Position numbers and translations under genes: made by a program
The notes under the pieces: generated by a model
What the model saw: the letters and a program-made list of their open reading frames with translations, nothing else
What the model was told of the DNA's origin: nothing
The model's database searches: none
Part shown: one piece after another, positions 51,071-61,432 of the stretch
Numbering within the stretch: position 1 is the first letter of the stretch
Layout of the letters: each line of letters opens with the position of its first letter
DNA from: Bacteroidota bacterium
GTDB taxonomy: Bacteria > Bacteroidota > Bacteroidia > 2-12-FULL-35-15
Assembly: GCA_947479085.1 (NCBI GenBank)
Contig: CANJYB010000001.1
Coordinates: forward strand, 62,001-126,000
Direction: 5' to 3'
DNA: 64,000 bases

Positions 51071-53050
51071 TTAAAACTTTTTTCTCGGACGTTTTTCTCT
51101 CGAAAAATTACTTTTTCTGTCTCCTCCTCCGGTTGATGAATCTGAACTTGCCGGTTTAGAAGCACTTCTTTCCGAACGGTCAGAACGATCACTGTATGAT
51201 TTACGTTCACCTGAAGAACTCGAATCTCCATAACTCTTGCGCTCTCCGTAACCTCTTCCTCCTTCACTGCTCGATTTGGAATAACCACCTCTGTCGCTGC
51301 TTCTTTCTCCTCCTCTGTCCGAACGACCACCATAGCTTCTTTTCTCGCCATAGCTGTTTCCTCCGCCACTTCCATAAGAACGTTTTCCTGCATAGCCTCC
51401 ACGTCCTCCTTCACTTCTTCTTCCTTCGCTTCTTTCTCCACCGCCACTTGCAGCACCACGAGATTCTATTCTTACATTACGGTTATTGTAACGTGCACTT
51501 TTAAATGTACCTTGTATTATTTCTGCTGCTTCAGTTTTTACTTCCACAAAAGAGAAACTGCTTTTCACTTCAATGTTTACAATCGAAGCAATATCAACTC
51601 CTGATACTTCAGAAATATATTCTTTCATAGAGTTAGAATCCAGGCTATCTAATTCACCAAGGTTGATGAACAATTTAGTAATTCCGGGAGCAGAGGCAAA
51701 TGAACGCTCTCTCTCTTTCGAGCTGGACGCATTCAGATCTGGCGCATTTCTGTAATATTCCAAAAAGCGATTAAATTCTGTTGATACAAAGCGTTTGATG
51801 ATTTCTTCCTTGCTCATGTCTTTCAACTCCTCATATATATTTGGCATATACCCTTCAATCGCTTTTTCATTCACTTCCACATCATGAATCTTTTTCACAA
51901 GGCTGAACAATTGTTTTTCACACGCTTCAAATCCTGTCGGAACTTTACCTTCTGTAAATTTCTTTTTAATAATACGTTCAATGATTCTGATTTTTCCAAT
52001 CTCTTTCATATTAATGATAGCAATGGAAACCCCTGTTTTTCCTGCACGTGCAGTACGTCCGCTTCTGTGAGTATAGTTTTCTATCTCATCAGGCAAGGTG
52101 TAATTTATAACGTGAGTTACATCCTGAACATCTATTCCTCTCGCTGCAACATCAGTAGCAACAAGCATTTGCAAAGAACGGCTTCTGTAACGTTTCATTA
52201 CATGGTCACGTTGCGATTGAGATAAATCTCCATGCAATGCATCAGCATTATATCCGTCTTTAATTAATTTATCTGCTATCTCTTGTGTTTCTATTTTAGT
52301 ACGACAAAAAACAATTGCAAAAATATCAGGGTTCGAATCTGCAATACGTTTCAAAGCAGGGTATTTGTCGCGTGCATGAACCACATAATATACGTGGTCA
52401 ATATTTACGTTTCCTGAATTTTTTGTTCCTGCAGTTATTTCCACAGGGCTGGTCATATAGTTTTTAGAAATACGTAGTACTTCATCCGGCATAGTAGCCG
52501 AAAACAACCAGGTGTTTTTTTCTTCTGGTGTTTGCGAAAGAATGGTATCCAAATCTTCTTTGAAACCCATGTTCAGCATTTCATCTGCTTCATCCAATAC
52601 AGCAAAACGTACACTGCTTAAGTTAACACGTCTGCGATCAATCATGTCGTTCATACGACCTGGAGTTGCAACAACTATTTGTGCACCTCTTTTTATTTCG
52701 CGGCTTTGCGTGTCAATACTTGCTCCACCATAGACAGCAACAATGTTGGCATCTTTTACATACTTGGTGAAACTTTGCAAATCTCTTGTAATCTGCATAC
52801 ATAACTCACGGGTAGGACACATAATCAATGCCTGTGTATCGCGCGAATTAAAATCAATCATCGAAATCAACGGCAACCCAAAGGCAGCAGTTTTTCCGGT
52901 TCCTGTTTGGGCCAAGGCTACAAGGTCAGTATTACCTTTTAATAATTCAGGAATTACTTTTTCCTGGATAGGTGTCGGGGTTTCAAAACCCAATTCTGTT
53001 ACAGCTTTAACGATAGCATCGTTAAGCCCTAACGCTTCAAATTTGTTCAT
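51071..53050 (-). CDS. DEAD/DEAH-box RNA helicase with DbpA-type RNA-binding domain and Gly/Ser/Arg-rich tail
   Basis: AQTGTGKTAAFGLP, VLDEADEMLNMGF, SATMP, HRSGRTARAGKTG; C-term GGGERSEGRRSEGGRGGYAGKRSYG.. Confidence 0.96.
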   Translation of the reverse strand: MNKFEALGLNDAIVKAVTELGFETPTPIQEKVIPELLKGNTDLVALAQTGTGKTAAFGLPLISMIDFNSRDTQALIMCPTRELCMQITRDLQSFTKYVKDANIVAVYGGASIDTQSREIKRGAQIVVATPGRMNDMIDRRRVNLSSVRFAVLDEADEMLNMGFKEDLDTILSQTPEEKNTWLFSATMPDEVLRISKNYMTSPVEITAGTKNSGNVNIDHVYYVVHARDKYPALKRIADSNPDIFAIVFCRTKIETQEIADKLIKDGYNADALHGDLSQSQRDHVMKRYRSRSLQMLVATDVAARGIDVQDVTHVINYTLPDEIENYTHRSGRTARAGKTGVSIAIINMKEIGKIRIIERIIKKKFTEGKVPTGFEACEKQLFSLVKKIHDVEVNEKAIEGYMPNIYEELKDMSKEEIIKRFVSTEFNRFLEYYRNAPDLNASSSKERERSFASAPGITKLFINLGELDSLDSNSMKEYISEVSGVDIASIVNIEVKSSFSFVEVKTEAAEIIQGTFKSARYNNRNVRIESRGAASGGGERSEGRRSEGGRGGYAGKRSYGSGGGNSYGEKRSYGGRSDRGGERSSDRGGYSKSSSEGGRGYGERKSYGDSSSSGERKSYSDRSDRSERSASKPASSDSSTGGGDRKSNFSREKRPRKKF

Positions 53051-53328
53051 TTAATTTTTATTATGTTTATATTACAGTTGTCAACTTACCAGGAAGTATG
53101 TGTGAGTTGAATTCGACAACTGTATTATGAAGCTCACCATCATTGGTATTGGAGCTATTTCGGCAAAGGGTTACCAGTTGTAAATTCGTCTCAGCAAAAA
53201 TCCTATTTTGACTAAAACCGCGACAAAAGTACTCTAATATTTTGAATTGACAATAGCTGGAATTGTATTTTTTTGAATGGTCGCTCAAATGCCCTTTAAA
53301 ATCAATAGTTTTAAGCGCAATAATTATT

Positions 53329-54738
53329 CTACTTTAAGTTGATCAGTCCCCTGATAATAGTTTTATACGCTTCTATTCCTTTATGAAGTGTCGAAACCGG
53401 TATACATTCATTTGCTGCATGTACTGATTCTATTAACTGTTGGTTCAGTTCAAGGGGTAGTAAACCGTATGCTTTTATTCCCTTCGAACGGAAATAACTA
53501 TTGTCTGTTGTAGCCGGAAACAATACCGGCAACACCTCACATCCCGGATATGCTTTTTTTAATCCGGTTGCTATTGCTTTAAATTTTTCGCTGGTCTTAC
53601 TTGCTTTTTCGTTTGGAGATTGGTCCACAATTTCTATTTCTACTTTCGGATTATGAATTCTTACTTTTAATTTCCGTATAAATTTTTTGGCAGAAATATT
53701 TGGAACCAACCGACAATCAAAGTAGGAAACCGCACTCCCAGGAATTACATTTGGTGGTCCGTTCGGGTTAGAGTAGTTGGTAAGTTGAATCGTATTAGTC
53801 ACCTCAGTTAGCAACAAGGGTTCAGCGCTCAGTATTTTTCTTCTGAATGGTCGAAGTAGTATTCCGTTTATATTTCGCAACACAAAACCTTTCAATCCCC
53901 CGTTAAGTTTACCAAGATCTCTGAACATTCTCCTGGTCGTTTTGTTAAAAGTAATAATTGGTTTTTCATCCGTTATCCGGCTGATTGCTCTTATCATTAT
54001 ACTGTTGGCCGAATTATAAGAGGGCAATGAAGAATGTCCATGTGTTTTCTGGTGTACCGAAAGTTTAAGCCACAAACTTTTCTTTTCCACCACCGAAACA
54101 AAAAACACTTCTTTTTCTGGTTTAGATGGCAACACACCTTTTAATCCTGCGCCTCCTTCTCCTATTATTAAAGCGGGGTTAAGCAGCCCAAGGTGGTTTT
54201 CTACAATTATTTTCGCTCCGTTTTGTCCCCCGCTTTCTTCTCCCGAAACAAACAAAACAGAAAAATTATAAGGCAAAGATTCTAGTTTTGCTTCTTCCAC
54301 ATAACTCGCTACAGCTTGCAGTTGCATCAGTCCTATCCCTTTCATATCAAGGCAACCTCGTCCCCACACCGTATCTTCTTTTATTTCTCCCGAAAAAGGA
54401 GGGTGTCTCCATTCAGCACTATCACCAGCAGGAACAACATCAAGGTGGCAAAGAAAAACAATGTTAGGTTTCTGAACTTCCAGCGGATAAAGAGAAGCCG
54501 AAAAATTAAATGCCGAATCATAATCACTGAAAATATGAACTTGAAGTCCCATCTCCTTGCTTTTATTCACCAAAAAATCTCCTGCGTTTTTTTCATGCCC
54601 TGATAAGGAACGGAATTTTAATAAAGTAGAAAGTAATGTGGCCGAAGAATTTGGTGGAATAGTATCCCCTGCAAAAGTAGAATTTGAAAAGAGGAAAAAG
54701 GAAAGTAAAATAATGGTCGCATCGAAGTTTCTAAACAT
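53329..54738 (-). CDS. M20/M25/M40 family metallopeptidase
   Basis: IVFLCHLDVVPAGDSAEWRHPPFSGEIKEDTVWGRGCLDMKG; FVSGEESGGQNGA. Confidence 0.92.
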   Translation of the reverse strand: MFRNFDATIILLSFFLFSNSTFAGDTIPPNSSATLLSTLLKFRSLSGHEKNAGDFLVNKSKEMGLQVHIFSDYDSAFNFSASLYPLEVQKPNIVFLCHLDVVPAGDSAEWRHPPFSGEIKEDTVWGRGCLDMKGIGLMQLQAVASYVEEAKLESLPYNFSVLFVSGEESGGQNGAKIIVENHLGLLNPALIIGEGGAGLKGVLPSKPEKEVFFVSVVEKKSLWLKLSVHQKTHGHSSLPSYNSANSIMIRAISRITDEKPIITFNKTTRRMFRDLGKLNGGLKGFVLRNINGILLRPFRRKILSAEPLLLTEVTNTIQLTNYSNPNGPPNVIPGSAVSYFDCRLVPNISAKKFIRKLKVRIHNPKVEIEIVDQSPNEKASKTSEKFKAIATGLKKAYPGCEVLPVLFPATTDNSYFRSKGIKAYGLLPLELNQQLIESVHAANECIPVSTLHKGIEAYKTIIRGLINLK

Positions 54739-54799
54739 ACCTCTTTAATCTGCAACCGTTGGCAATGTCATACATCACCAACGGCTGGTAAATTTATAG

Positions 54800-55852
54800 T
54801 TAGTATTCCTTTACTATTTTCCCTGTTTTAATAATTCCTTTTTTAGTTCTCACCTCATAAAAATAAACACCCTTTGCCAACGCTTCAGTATTCAAAACCA
54901 CAGAACTCGTAAACGATTGTTGTTTCATTACCTGGGAAGTAACGTCAAAAACAATAATCTCACAAACCTCATTAACACCTGTTGTTACCGTCAGTTTTTG
55001 GTTCACTGGATTTGGAAAAACACTTACTGAGTTTTCATTCAATTCATTTATTGATTCTGTCGGAAGGCAGGAAGCAACAGTACCAGGCAATTCAGCTATG
55101 GTATATAATCGTACATTATCCAGAATTACTTCTGTACAAGGGATACAGATATGACCCCAGTTGGTAAACTTTATAGTATGAGAAGTCGCTGTAGCTTTAA
55201 ACTGAATCAGGAATCGTGTCCCAACAGTCACAGGGTTGGCGCGTGTAGGCTTGCATCTCAGGTAAGTATTCCCGAAACCGATATCAACAGCAAACACTCC
55301 CGGCAATGTCCAGCCATTCGTTTGAGGTTCTCCTCCTGCCCAAAATTCGAGTACATACCCCGTACCTATAGTTAGCCCTGTTACTGTTTGCGATAAACTC
55401 ACCCCGGTACTGCCCCCGTAAGTGGCATCATTGGTAGGATAACCGGCAGGAATAGTAGTAATCTCACAGTTGGAAGAACTTAAACAAGAAGTATCGTTAG
55501 ATCCTGTGGAGCACGCATAAGCATTGCTTCCATTTCCCAAATAAGCTGCCTTACTTCCATCAGCCGTCATCGTAAATGTATTATCATCAATACTTGGATA
55601 CGAAGCCGAACCTCCTCCTGTACACACCCAGTTGGCAACAGTACACGAAAAGTATCCGGAATTTGGGCAATAAGAACTGTTAAACTGGTTAGAAATACAG
55701 GTAGTATTTTCAAAACCTCCATTCAGTATATGGTTATTCACCACACCTGCTATAGAATCATTCTGATTGAAACACTGAATGCAAAGTAACTGTGCGGTTG
55801 CAAACTGAACAGTTGCAATAAAACATAAAGAAGAAAGTAAAAGTTTTTTCAT
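54800..55852 (-). CDS. Secreted protein with T9SS type A sorting domain
   Basis: Signal peptide MKKLLLSSLCFIATVQFATAQ; C-term VFPNPVNQKLTVTTGVNE...GVYFYEVRTKKGIIKTGKIVKEY. Confidence 0.85.
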   Translation of the reverse strand: MKKLLLSSLCFIATVQFATAQLLCIQCFNQNDSIAGVVNNHILNGGFENTTCISNQFNSSYCPNSGYFSCTVANWVCTGGGSASYPSIDDNTFTMTADGSKAAYLGNGSNAYACSTGSNDTSCLSSSNCEITTIPAGYPTNDATYGGSTGVSLSQTVTGLTIGTGYVLEFWAGGEPQTNGWTLPGVFAVDIGFGNTYLRCKPTRANPVTVGTRFLIQFKATATSHTIKFTNWGHICIPCTEVILDNVRLYTIAELPGTVASCLPTESINELNENSVSVFPNPVNQKLTVTTGVNEVCEIIVFDVTSQVMKQQSFTSSVVLNTEALAKGVYFYEVRTKKGIIKTGKIVKEY

Positions 55853-56018
55853 TGTATATAAATTTAAAGTTCAAACAAAACTACAATTAATTATCATAAA
55901 GAAGCAATCCTAATTTTAATGAAAGCAAAATTTATCATATTGGATTTATTTATTATTGATTCTTATTACATTGTTGAATTAAATTTTTTGTTTCTCTGCC
56001 TTTTCTATTTATTCTTTG

Positions 56019-56214
56019 TTTTGTACTTTTTATAAAACGTTTTGTATTAAACATTTTAGGTTTTGTACTTTTTATTTTACGTTTCGTTTTAAACGTTCAA
56101 CATTTTGTACTAAACGTTTTACGTTTTGTACTTTTTATTTAGTGTTTTGTTCTTTTTATAAAATGTTTCGTACTTTTTATTGAACGTTTTGTACAAAACG
56201 TTCAATAAAAAGTA
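56019..56214. repeat. Degenerate 21-bp tandem array (array 6), nine units TTTTGTACTTTTTATnnAACG, ending in a 44-bp perfect palindrome
   Basis: TTTTGTACTTTTTATAAAACG|TTTTGTATTAAACATTTTAGG|TTTTGTACTTTTTATTTTACG|TTTCGTTTTAAACGTTCAACA|TTTTGTACTAAACGTTTTACG|TTTTGTACTTTTTATTTAGTG|TTTTGTTCTTTTTATAAAATG|TTTCGTACTTTTTATTGAACG|TTTTGTACAAAACGTTCAATA. Palindrome 56171..56214. Confidence 0.93.
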
Positions 56215-56260
56215 AAAATGGAGGTTTCGGTCGTTTTCAGCACTCAATGCATAGGAACGA

Positions 56261-56302
56261 CCGCCCACTGTGTGGTCGAGACTGCCCACTGAGTGGGCGA
56301 GA
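56261..56302. repeat. Short GTGGG-type 21-bp array, copy B (2 units), same family as array 3
   Basis: CCGCCCACTGTGTGGTCGAGA | CTGCCCACTGAGTGGGCGAGA, then the shared tail. Confidence 0.88.
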
Positions 56303-56498
56303 CCTCCCACTCACTCATCGGTCTTGCAAACGTGACTTAATTTAAAGCTCAAGGTTGGTATTTGGTGTAAATTGGAGCTAACTACTAATGAGGGGGTGCT
56401 TTCCTAACTTAGAGGGTAGGATTAAGAAAAGCATAAAAATGGCCTTGTTTTGGTCAGAAATGAGGCTGTTATTTATTAAAGGGGAGGGTGATTTCACT
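56303..56498. repeat. Conserved non-coding tail, copy B (first copy at 32133..32328)
   Basis: CTCATCGGTCTTGCAAACGTGACTTAATTTAAAGCTCAAGGTTGG...AAAAATGGCCTTGTTTTGGTCAGAAATGAGGCTGTTATTTATTAAAGGGGAGGGTGATTTCA. Confidence 0.9.
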
Positions 56499-56583
56499 AT
56501 AATTAAACATCTATTTAGGAGCAACAATCTGAAGGCTGGAAGCCTTTTTAAATTGAGCGTAGCTTGAGGCTTCGCTCAACGGG

Positions 56584-56796
56584 GTTTATCCAAACCCTAA
56601 CAATGGGGAGTTTACAATAGAAAGTACAAGTAAAATAGAAAGTGTAAAGGTGTTTATTTATTGGGGGAAACTATTTATCAAACTAAAAAAGAAATCTGCA
56701 ATCAACAATTAATCTTAGCCCCAACCCAAGGGGATTTATTTTGTTCAGGTAAAAACTGAAAAAGGAATAATTAACTGGAAGGTCGTTATTCCGTAA
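56584..56796 (+). pseudogene. Remnant of a T9SS C-terminal sorting domain
   Basis: Frame reads VYPNPNNGEFTIESTSKIESVKVFIYWGKLFIKLKKKSAINN*S*PQPKGIYFVQVKTEKGIINWKVVIP*: complete CTD pattern with two internal stops and no upstream ORF. Confidence 0.85.
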
Positions 56797-56820
56797 TCCT
56801 TTAAATGAAGTGCTATATGC

Positions 56821-56837
56821 AGTGGCGTGGCGTCACT
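56821..56837. repeat. Hairpin repeat AGTGGCG-TGG-CGTCACT
   Basis: Shares GAAGTGCTAnnTGnAGTGGCG context with 32834..32864. Confidence 0.65.
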
Positions 56838-56939
56838 CTTTAGATTATTTTTAAAGTCCATTTTTCCCTCCTAAACACAATAAATGTGAAATCGAGCGAA
56901 TGTTGAAAAGATTTATTTGGTGTACATCAAAACTAAGTA

Positions 56940-56947
56940 TATCTTTG
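56940..56947 (+). promoter_or_regulatory. Bacteroidetes -7 box (TATCTTTG)
   Basis: TAnnTTTG motif about 55 bp upstream of tRNA-Met. Confidence 0.45.
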
Positions 56948-57002
56948 CGCCCGATTTAAAAAAATGATACCAACCAAAGCAAAAAATAAGTAAAAGATAT
57001 AT

Positions 57003-57075
<73 letters not shown>

Positions 57076-57120
57076 CTAAAGAAAAGCCGTTGAGAAATCA
57101 GCGGCTTTTTAATTTAAATA

Positions 57121-57387
57121 TCACGAAGGAAAAAAAGTCCGTTCAATAGTCCAGTAAAATGCAATCACAGCAATCACCGCTGAAATAGGTATAACTACCT
57201 TTTTTCTAGACCACTCTTTTTTATTGTTTCCTTCTCGCACAATAATACCCCCTGCACAAGATATACGTAATTGGTTTTCTTTTGGATTTCTCTGTTTTCG
57301 TTTTTTATATTTAATGAAACTGCTTGGTTGGCAAGATCCCTTGAAATACAAAGCATCCAGGTGAAAAAAGCCTAACTGAAACATCAT
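57121..57387 (-). CDS. Small hypothetical protein with one TM helix
   Basis: 88 aa; KKVVIPISAVIAVIAFYW; no recognised family. Confidence 0.35.
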   Translation of the reverse strand: MMFQLGFFHLDALYFKGSCQPSSFIKYKKRKQRNPKENQLRISCAGGIIVREGNNKKEWSRKKVVIPISAVIAVIAFYWTIERTFFPS

Positions 57388-57622
57388 AGTTTTCTATATT
57401 TTCCACTATTTTAAGGAAAGCTTTTATAGGGATAACTTTCGATATATTCAGGTCATTCGAAATACCATTTATTACAGCAACAGAGGATGCTAATAGTTAT
57501 CGTATAAAGCGCCAAATGCTTCCCTGTTCCCTTTTTTAAAGTCTCAACAAATTGCAGATCCTTGCTGGAAACTTATAATAAAGTTTCATTACTGCTCATT
57601 TATTAAGTGAAAGTCGGCAATA

Positions 57623-58075
57623 TTATTTTTTTGTGCCTGAACTTTTCGGATTATTGTTGTTTGGTTTAGGAGGCTGCAGTCTAAGAATTTCCAATTGAGC
57701 TTTTTTTGCTTCTGCATCTGCTTTTGCTTTTTCTGCCTGAGCCTCTGCTTTAGTGGCATCCGCTTTTGCCTTTTCAGCAGCAGCTATTTCGGCCTGAGCT
57801 TTTTTAGCTTCAGCATCAGCTTTTGCTTTGTCTGCATCGGCCTGTGCTTTCACCGCGTTGGAGGCAGCCTTGTCTGCTTCAGCTTTCGCTTTGTCCGCAG
57901 CGGCTATATCAGCCTGTGCTTTCAGTTTATCGGCATCCGCTTTTTTGCTATCCGAGGCAGCTTTCACATTTTCTGCAGCAGCGGTGGCTTTTGCTGCATC
58001 TGCTTTTGCTTTTTCAAATTTTTGTTTAAGGTTTTCCTTAAGATTGGTGTTTGAATGGTCCTGTAACATAATCAA
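57623..58075 (-). CDS. Ala/Lys-rich coiled-coil protein
   Basis: Repeated AKADAEAKKAQAEIAAAEKAKADATKAEAQ-type sequence. Confidence 0.55.
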   Translation of the reverse strand: MIMLQDHSNTNLKENLKQKFEKAKADAAKATAAAENVKAASDSKKADADKLKAQADIAAADKAKAEADKAASNAVKAQADADKAKADAEAKKAQAEIAAAEKAKADATKAEAQAEKAKADAEAKKAQLEILRLQPPKPNNNNPKSSGTKK

Positions 58076-58217
58076 TTTCTATTTTAATTATTCCATTTGT
58101 TATAATTTGTTCATTTTTTGTTTTCCTTTAACTTAATCCAATCGTCCCCTCCATTTTTGTCTTCAGCAATATGATTTTAAACGAAAAAGCATAGTGACCT
58201 AAGGTCCATCTGTGGTA

Positions 58218-58532
58218 TTATGGTTCATCAGGTAATTCTTCATTGCCTGGAATTACAACTTCATCATATTCCACTATTTCTTCAATATTCAAATCCCAGG
58301 CATCCATCCAATCCTGATATGCATAGCCAGCATCACTTTCCTGCCAACTTTCACTTCTATCATCGTAATAATTCTGCATCGAATCCCTGATGTTTTGAAT
58401 CCAATCATTAAATCTTGCAACTGCTTCATTGTATTTTGGAATATCCATTTCACTTTCATCCATTGCAATGAGTTCTAATTCTAATATCAAGGCTTCTTTT
58501 TCGGAAGCTTGAATTTTATTCAATTTTTTCAT
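58218..58532 (-). CDS. Small acidic hypothetical protein
   Basis: 104 aa ORF directly downstream of hsdR on the same strand. Confidence 0.5.
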   Translation of the reverse strand: MKKLNKIQASEKEALILELELIAMDESEMDIPKYNEAVARFNDWIQNIRDSMQNYYDDRSESWQESDAGYAYQDWMDAWDLNIEEIVEYDEVVIPGNEELPDEP

Positions 58533-58555
58533 TTCATTTAATCCTATTCATTTTT

Positions 58556-61432
58556 TTACCCCATCATTCCATTAACAAACACATCCACATATTCTTTCAT
58601 TTTGCTGATGATGCGTTCCGCTATTTCACGGGCTTTTAATACGCTTGGTCTGTCGCCAAGGCATTTTATTACATCATCATTCAATGGGTCTTGTCCGCTG
58701 AATATATATGTTTCAATTAATGCTTTAAATTGCTCTTTGTCCAAATGTTCATCGTCACAAAGTTTACTTAATGCCAATACTTTTTGGTCTTGCCAGTATT
58801 TTTCAAATTCATCTGGTATAGTATCTGCATCCTTTATCTTCGGCAAATTCTCATCAATAAATTTTTCAATAAGCTCGCGTTTGCTTCTTAATTGAATGTC
58901 TCCTCCCAGCAAATCCATAATTGCTTTGCGTTGTTGTTCTGCTTCCGACTTTTTAGCATTCTTAAGTTTGGCCAACAATTTAAGAATATACGCCACGTTG
59001 ATGGTGTCTTTGTGTATTAGCTCCAATTCAAAATCAACATCATTCAGTATCGAAGTTTTTTCTTTTGCTGTGTCGCGTTTTACTTTTTCGTACAAATCGA
59101 GGTATTTGCTTTTGTATTCTTCAAACGTTTGCTCGTCAATTCCTAAATCATCCCAACTAAAATCGGTAAACGATTCCAATACATTTTTGGCTCTAAGCAA
59201 TGCTCTGAACGCTTGTGTAAAGGCAAGTTCATCTTCTTCGCTTTTTAAATCATTCACACTGTCGACTGTAGGAGCAATGCTCAACAGGTTTTTCAGCGCT
59301 TCGTTAAATTTCTTGGCTATTGATTCGTAAGGAGGAATAAAAATATCTTCAACAGGATTTTTGTTCGAGAACATCGTAACTGCTTCGTCAGTGGCTGCTT
59401 TCAGGTTGCGGAAACATAATATATTTCCTTGCGATTTCTTTTCTCCAAGTATTCTGTTGGTTCGCGAATAGGCTTGTATCAAACCATGATGTTTGAAGTT
59501 TTTATCTACATACAGCGTGTTTACCTTTTTAGCATCAAACCCTGTAAGCATCATGGCTACCACCAAAACAATGTCCAAACGGTCTTTTTCATCATTAAAC
59601 GTTTTCTTCTCTCGTTCTTTTAATCGTTTGCTGATGTCTTGAAAATAAAGTTCAAATTGTTTACTGTCCGTGGTCGAAAAGGAGGTGCCATACATTTTAT
59701 TATAATCGCCAATGTATTGTTCCAGTTTGTCGCGTGTATGACTGCTTTTGTAGGCCACCGCCATATCGGCTGCCAATCCTACTTCTTCATCACCCGGAAG
59801 ATAATCCTGAGCATCTTCATCTTCTTCGTTAGCTCCGAATGTAAAGATGGTGGCAATGCGCAAATCGTGCTCGCCTGCTGCTTTTTTCTTATTAAATATA
59901 TCGTAATACTGAATTAAATTATCGATGCTGCTTACCGCAAACAAGGATGAGAATTCTTTATTAAACGTTTTCTGACCGTGATGATTAATGATGTAATCGG
60001 CTATTTTTTCCAATCGTGCCGTAGAGTTCAATACTTCGGCTTTATCAATATCTTCTACCTCTATATCAATAAATGTATTGCCTTTTTGTTTGTAGCGGCC
60101 TATGTATTCAATGCCAAATCGCAGTACATTTTCGTCACGGATGGCATCTGTTATTACATATTTATGCAAACATTCGCCAAACAAGTCTTTGGTGGTGCGT
60201 TTGCCGTATTCATTTTTACTGGCATTTTCGGCAAATATGGGTGTGCCTGTGAAACCAAACAATTGACTTTTTAGAAAATATTTTACTATCCTATCGCGTG
60301 TTTCGCCAAACTGAGTACGGTGACATTCGTCAAAAATGAAAACAATCTTTTTGTTTTTCAAGCCCGACAATTTACTTTCATAATTTGCTTTGCTTATGGC
60401 GTTGTTTAGTTTCTGAATGGTGGTAAGAACCAGTTTGGTATCATCTGTCAATTGTTTTACAAGCGAGGATGTGTTGCTGGTAACATCCACACTTCCTTCT
60501 TTAAAACTATTAAACTCCAACATGGTTTGATAATCCAAATCTTTGCGGTCTACCACAAACACTACTTTGTGAACTCCCGGCAAATCCATAATTATCTGAC
60601 TTGCTTTAAAGGAGGTTAATGTTTTGCCCGACCCTGTTGTATGCCATATATAACCACTATCATTCCCTGATGCTACTTGCTTAATGATGGCCTCGGCTGC
60701 AAAATACTGATACGGCCTAAAAATCATCATGTTTTTAAATGCCTCGTTCATCACCACATAATGCGAAATCATTTTGCCCAAATGATGGGGATTTAAAAAC
60801 TCCTTTGCAAATGCCGTAAGCTTGTCAATATTTCTATTGTTTTCATCTGCCCAAAAGAAGGTTTGTTTTACCGATTGCAGATGATTATTGGCCAAATATT
60901 TTGTGTTTACTCCATTGCTGATGACAAACATCTGCACATATTGAAACAAACTATGATTGCTCCAAAACGAATGCAACTGATACCGATTTATCTGATTGAA
61001 TGCTTCTTTTATTTCTATCCCTATTCGTTTCAATTCTATTTGCACCAATGGCAAACCGTTTACCAAAAGGGTTACATCATACCGATTCAAAAACGAACCT
61101 TGCTGCTGCACCTGATTGGTAACCTGAAACAGGTTTTTATTCCAATCTTCGCTATTAAAAAATTGAATCCAAATTATTTTTTTATTTTCCCTTGTTATCG
61201 AAAACCGATTGCGCAATGCCTTTGCCTTTTCAAACACATTGCCTTTGGCAAGGTGATTTATTATTGCCTCAAATTCTTTTGGGGTGAAGGTGGTATTATT
61301 AAATTTTTCTAATTGCGATTTTAGGTTGCTCAACAGGGCATCACCGTCCTGAATCTTTACAGATTCATAACCCAATTCAATCAATTGTTTGATTAAATTT
61401 TGTTCTAATAGGGCTTCGGGTTGTGTTGTCAT
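58556..61432 (-). CDS. hsdR: Type I restriction endonuclease subunit R
   Basis: N-terminal nuclease-like DVTLLVNGLPLVQIELKR; IWHTTGSGKTLTSFKAS; FDECHRTQFGE; VVAMMLTGFDAKKVNTLYVDK; YSRTNRI. Confidence 0.96.
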   Translation of the reverse strand: MTTQPEALLEQNLIKQLIELGYESVKIQDGDALLSNLKSQLEKFNNTTFTPKEFEAIINHLAKGNVFEKAKALRNRFSITRENKKIIWIQFFNSEDWNKNLFQVTNQVQQQGSFLNRYDVTLLVNGLPLVQIELKRIGIEIKEAFNQINRYQLHSFWSNHSLFQYVQMFVISNGVNTKYLANNHLQSVKQTFFWADENNRNIDKLTAFAKEFLNPHHLGKMISHYVVMNEAFKNMMIFRPYQYFAAEAIIKQVASGNDSGYIWHTTGSGKTLTSFKASQIIMDLPGVHKVVFVVDRKDLDYQTMLEFNSFKEGSVDVTSNTSSLVKQLTDDTKLVLTTIQKLNNAISKANYESKLSGLKNKKIVFIFDECHRTQFGETRDRIVKYFLKSQLFGFTGTPIFAENASKNEYGKRTTKDLFGECLHKYVITDAIRDENVLRFGIEYIGRYKQKGNTFIDIEVEDIDKAEVLNSTARLEKIADYIINHHGQKTFNKEFSSLFAVSSIDNLIQYYDIFNKKKAAGEHDLRIATIFTFGANEEDEDAQDYLPGDEEVGLAADMAVAYKSSHTRDKLEQYIGDYNKMYGTSFSTTDSKQFELYFQDISKRLKEREKKTFNDEKDRLDIVLVVAMMLTGFDAKKVNTLYVDKNFKHHGLIQAYSRTNRILGEKKSQGNILCFRNLKAATDEAVTMFSNKNPVEDIFIPPYESIAKKFNEALKNLLSIAPTVDSVNDLKSEEDELAFTQAFRALLRAKNVLESFTDFSWDDLGIDEQTFEEYKSKYLDLYEKVKRDTAKEKTSILNDVDFELELIHKDTINVAYILKLLAKLKNAKKSEAEQQRKAIMDLLGGDIQLRSKRELIEKFIDENLPKIKDADTIPDEFEKYWQDQKVLALSKLCDDEHLDKEQFKALIETYIFSGQDPLNDDVIKCLGDRPSVLKAREIAERIISKMKEYVDVFVNGMMG

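Noticed and set aside
51025-51459. Minus-strand ORF MVLQVAVEKEAKEEEVKEDVEAMQ..
   Set aside because: Alternate frame of the Gly/Ser/Arg-rich tail of the DEAD-box helicase gene.
56119-56310. 63-aa minus-strand ORF MGGLAHSVGSLDHTVGG..
   Set aside because: Formed by GTGGG units and array 6; not coding.
57695-58136. Plus-strand Cys/Phe/Ala-rich ORFs
   Set aside because: Antisense shadow of the Ala/Lys-rich coiled-coil CDS.
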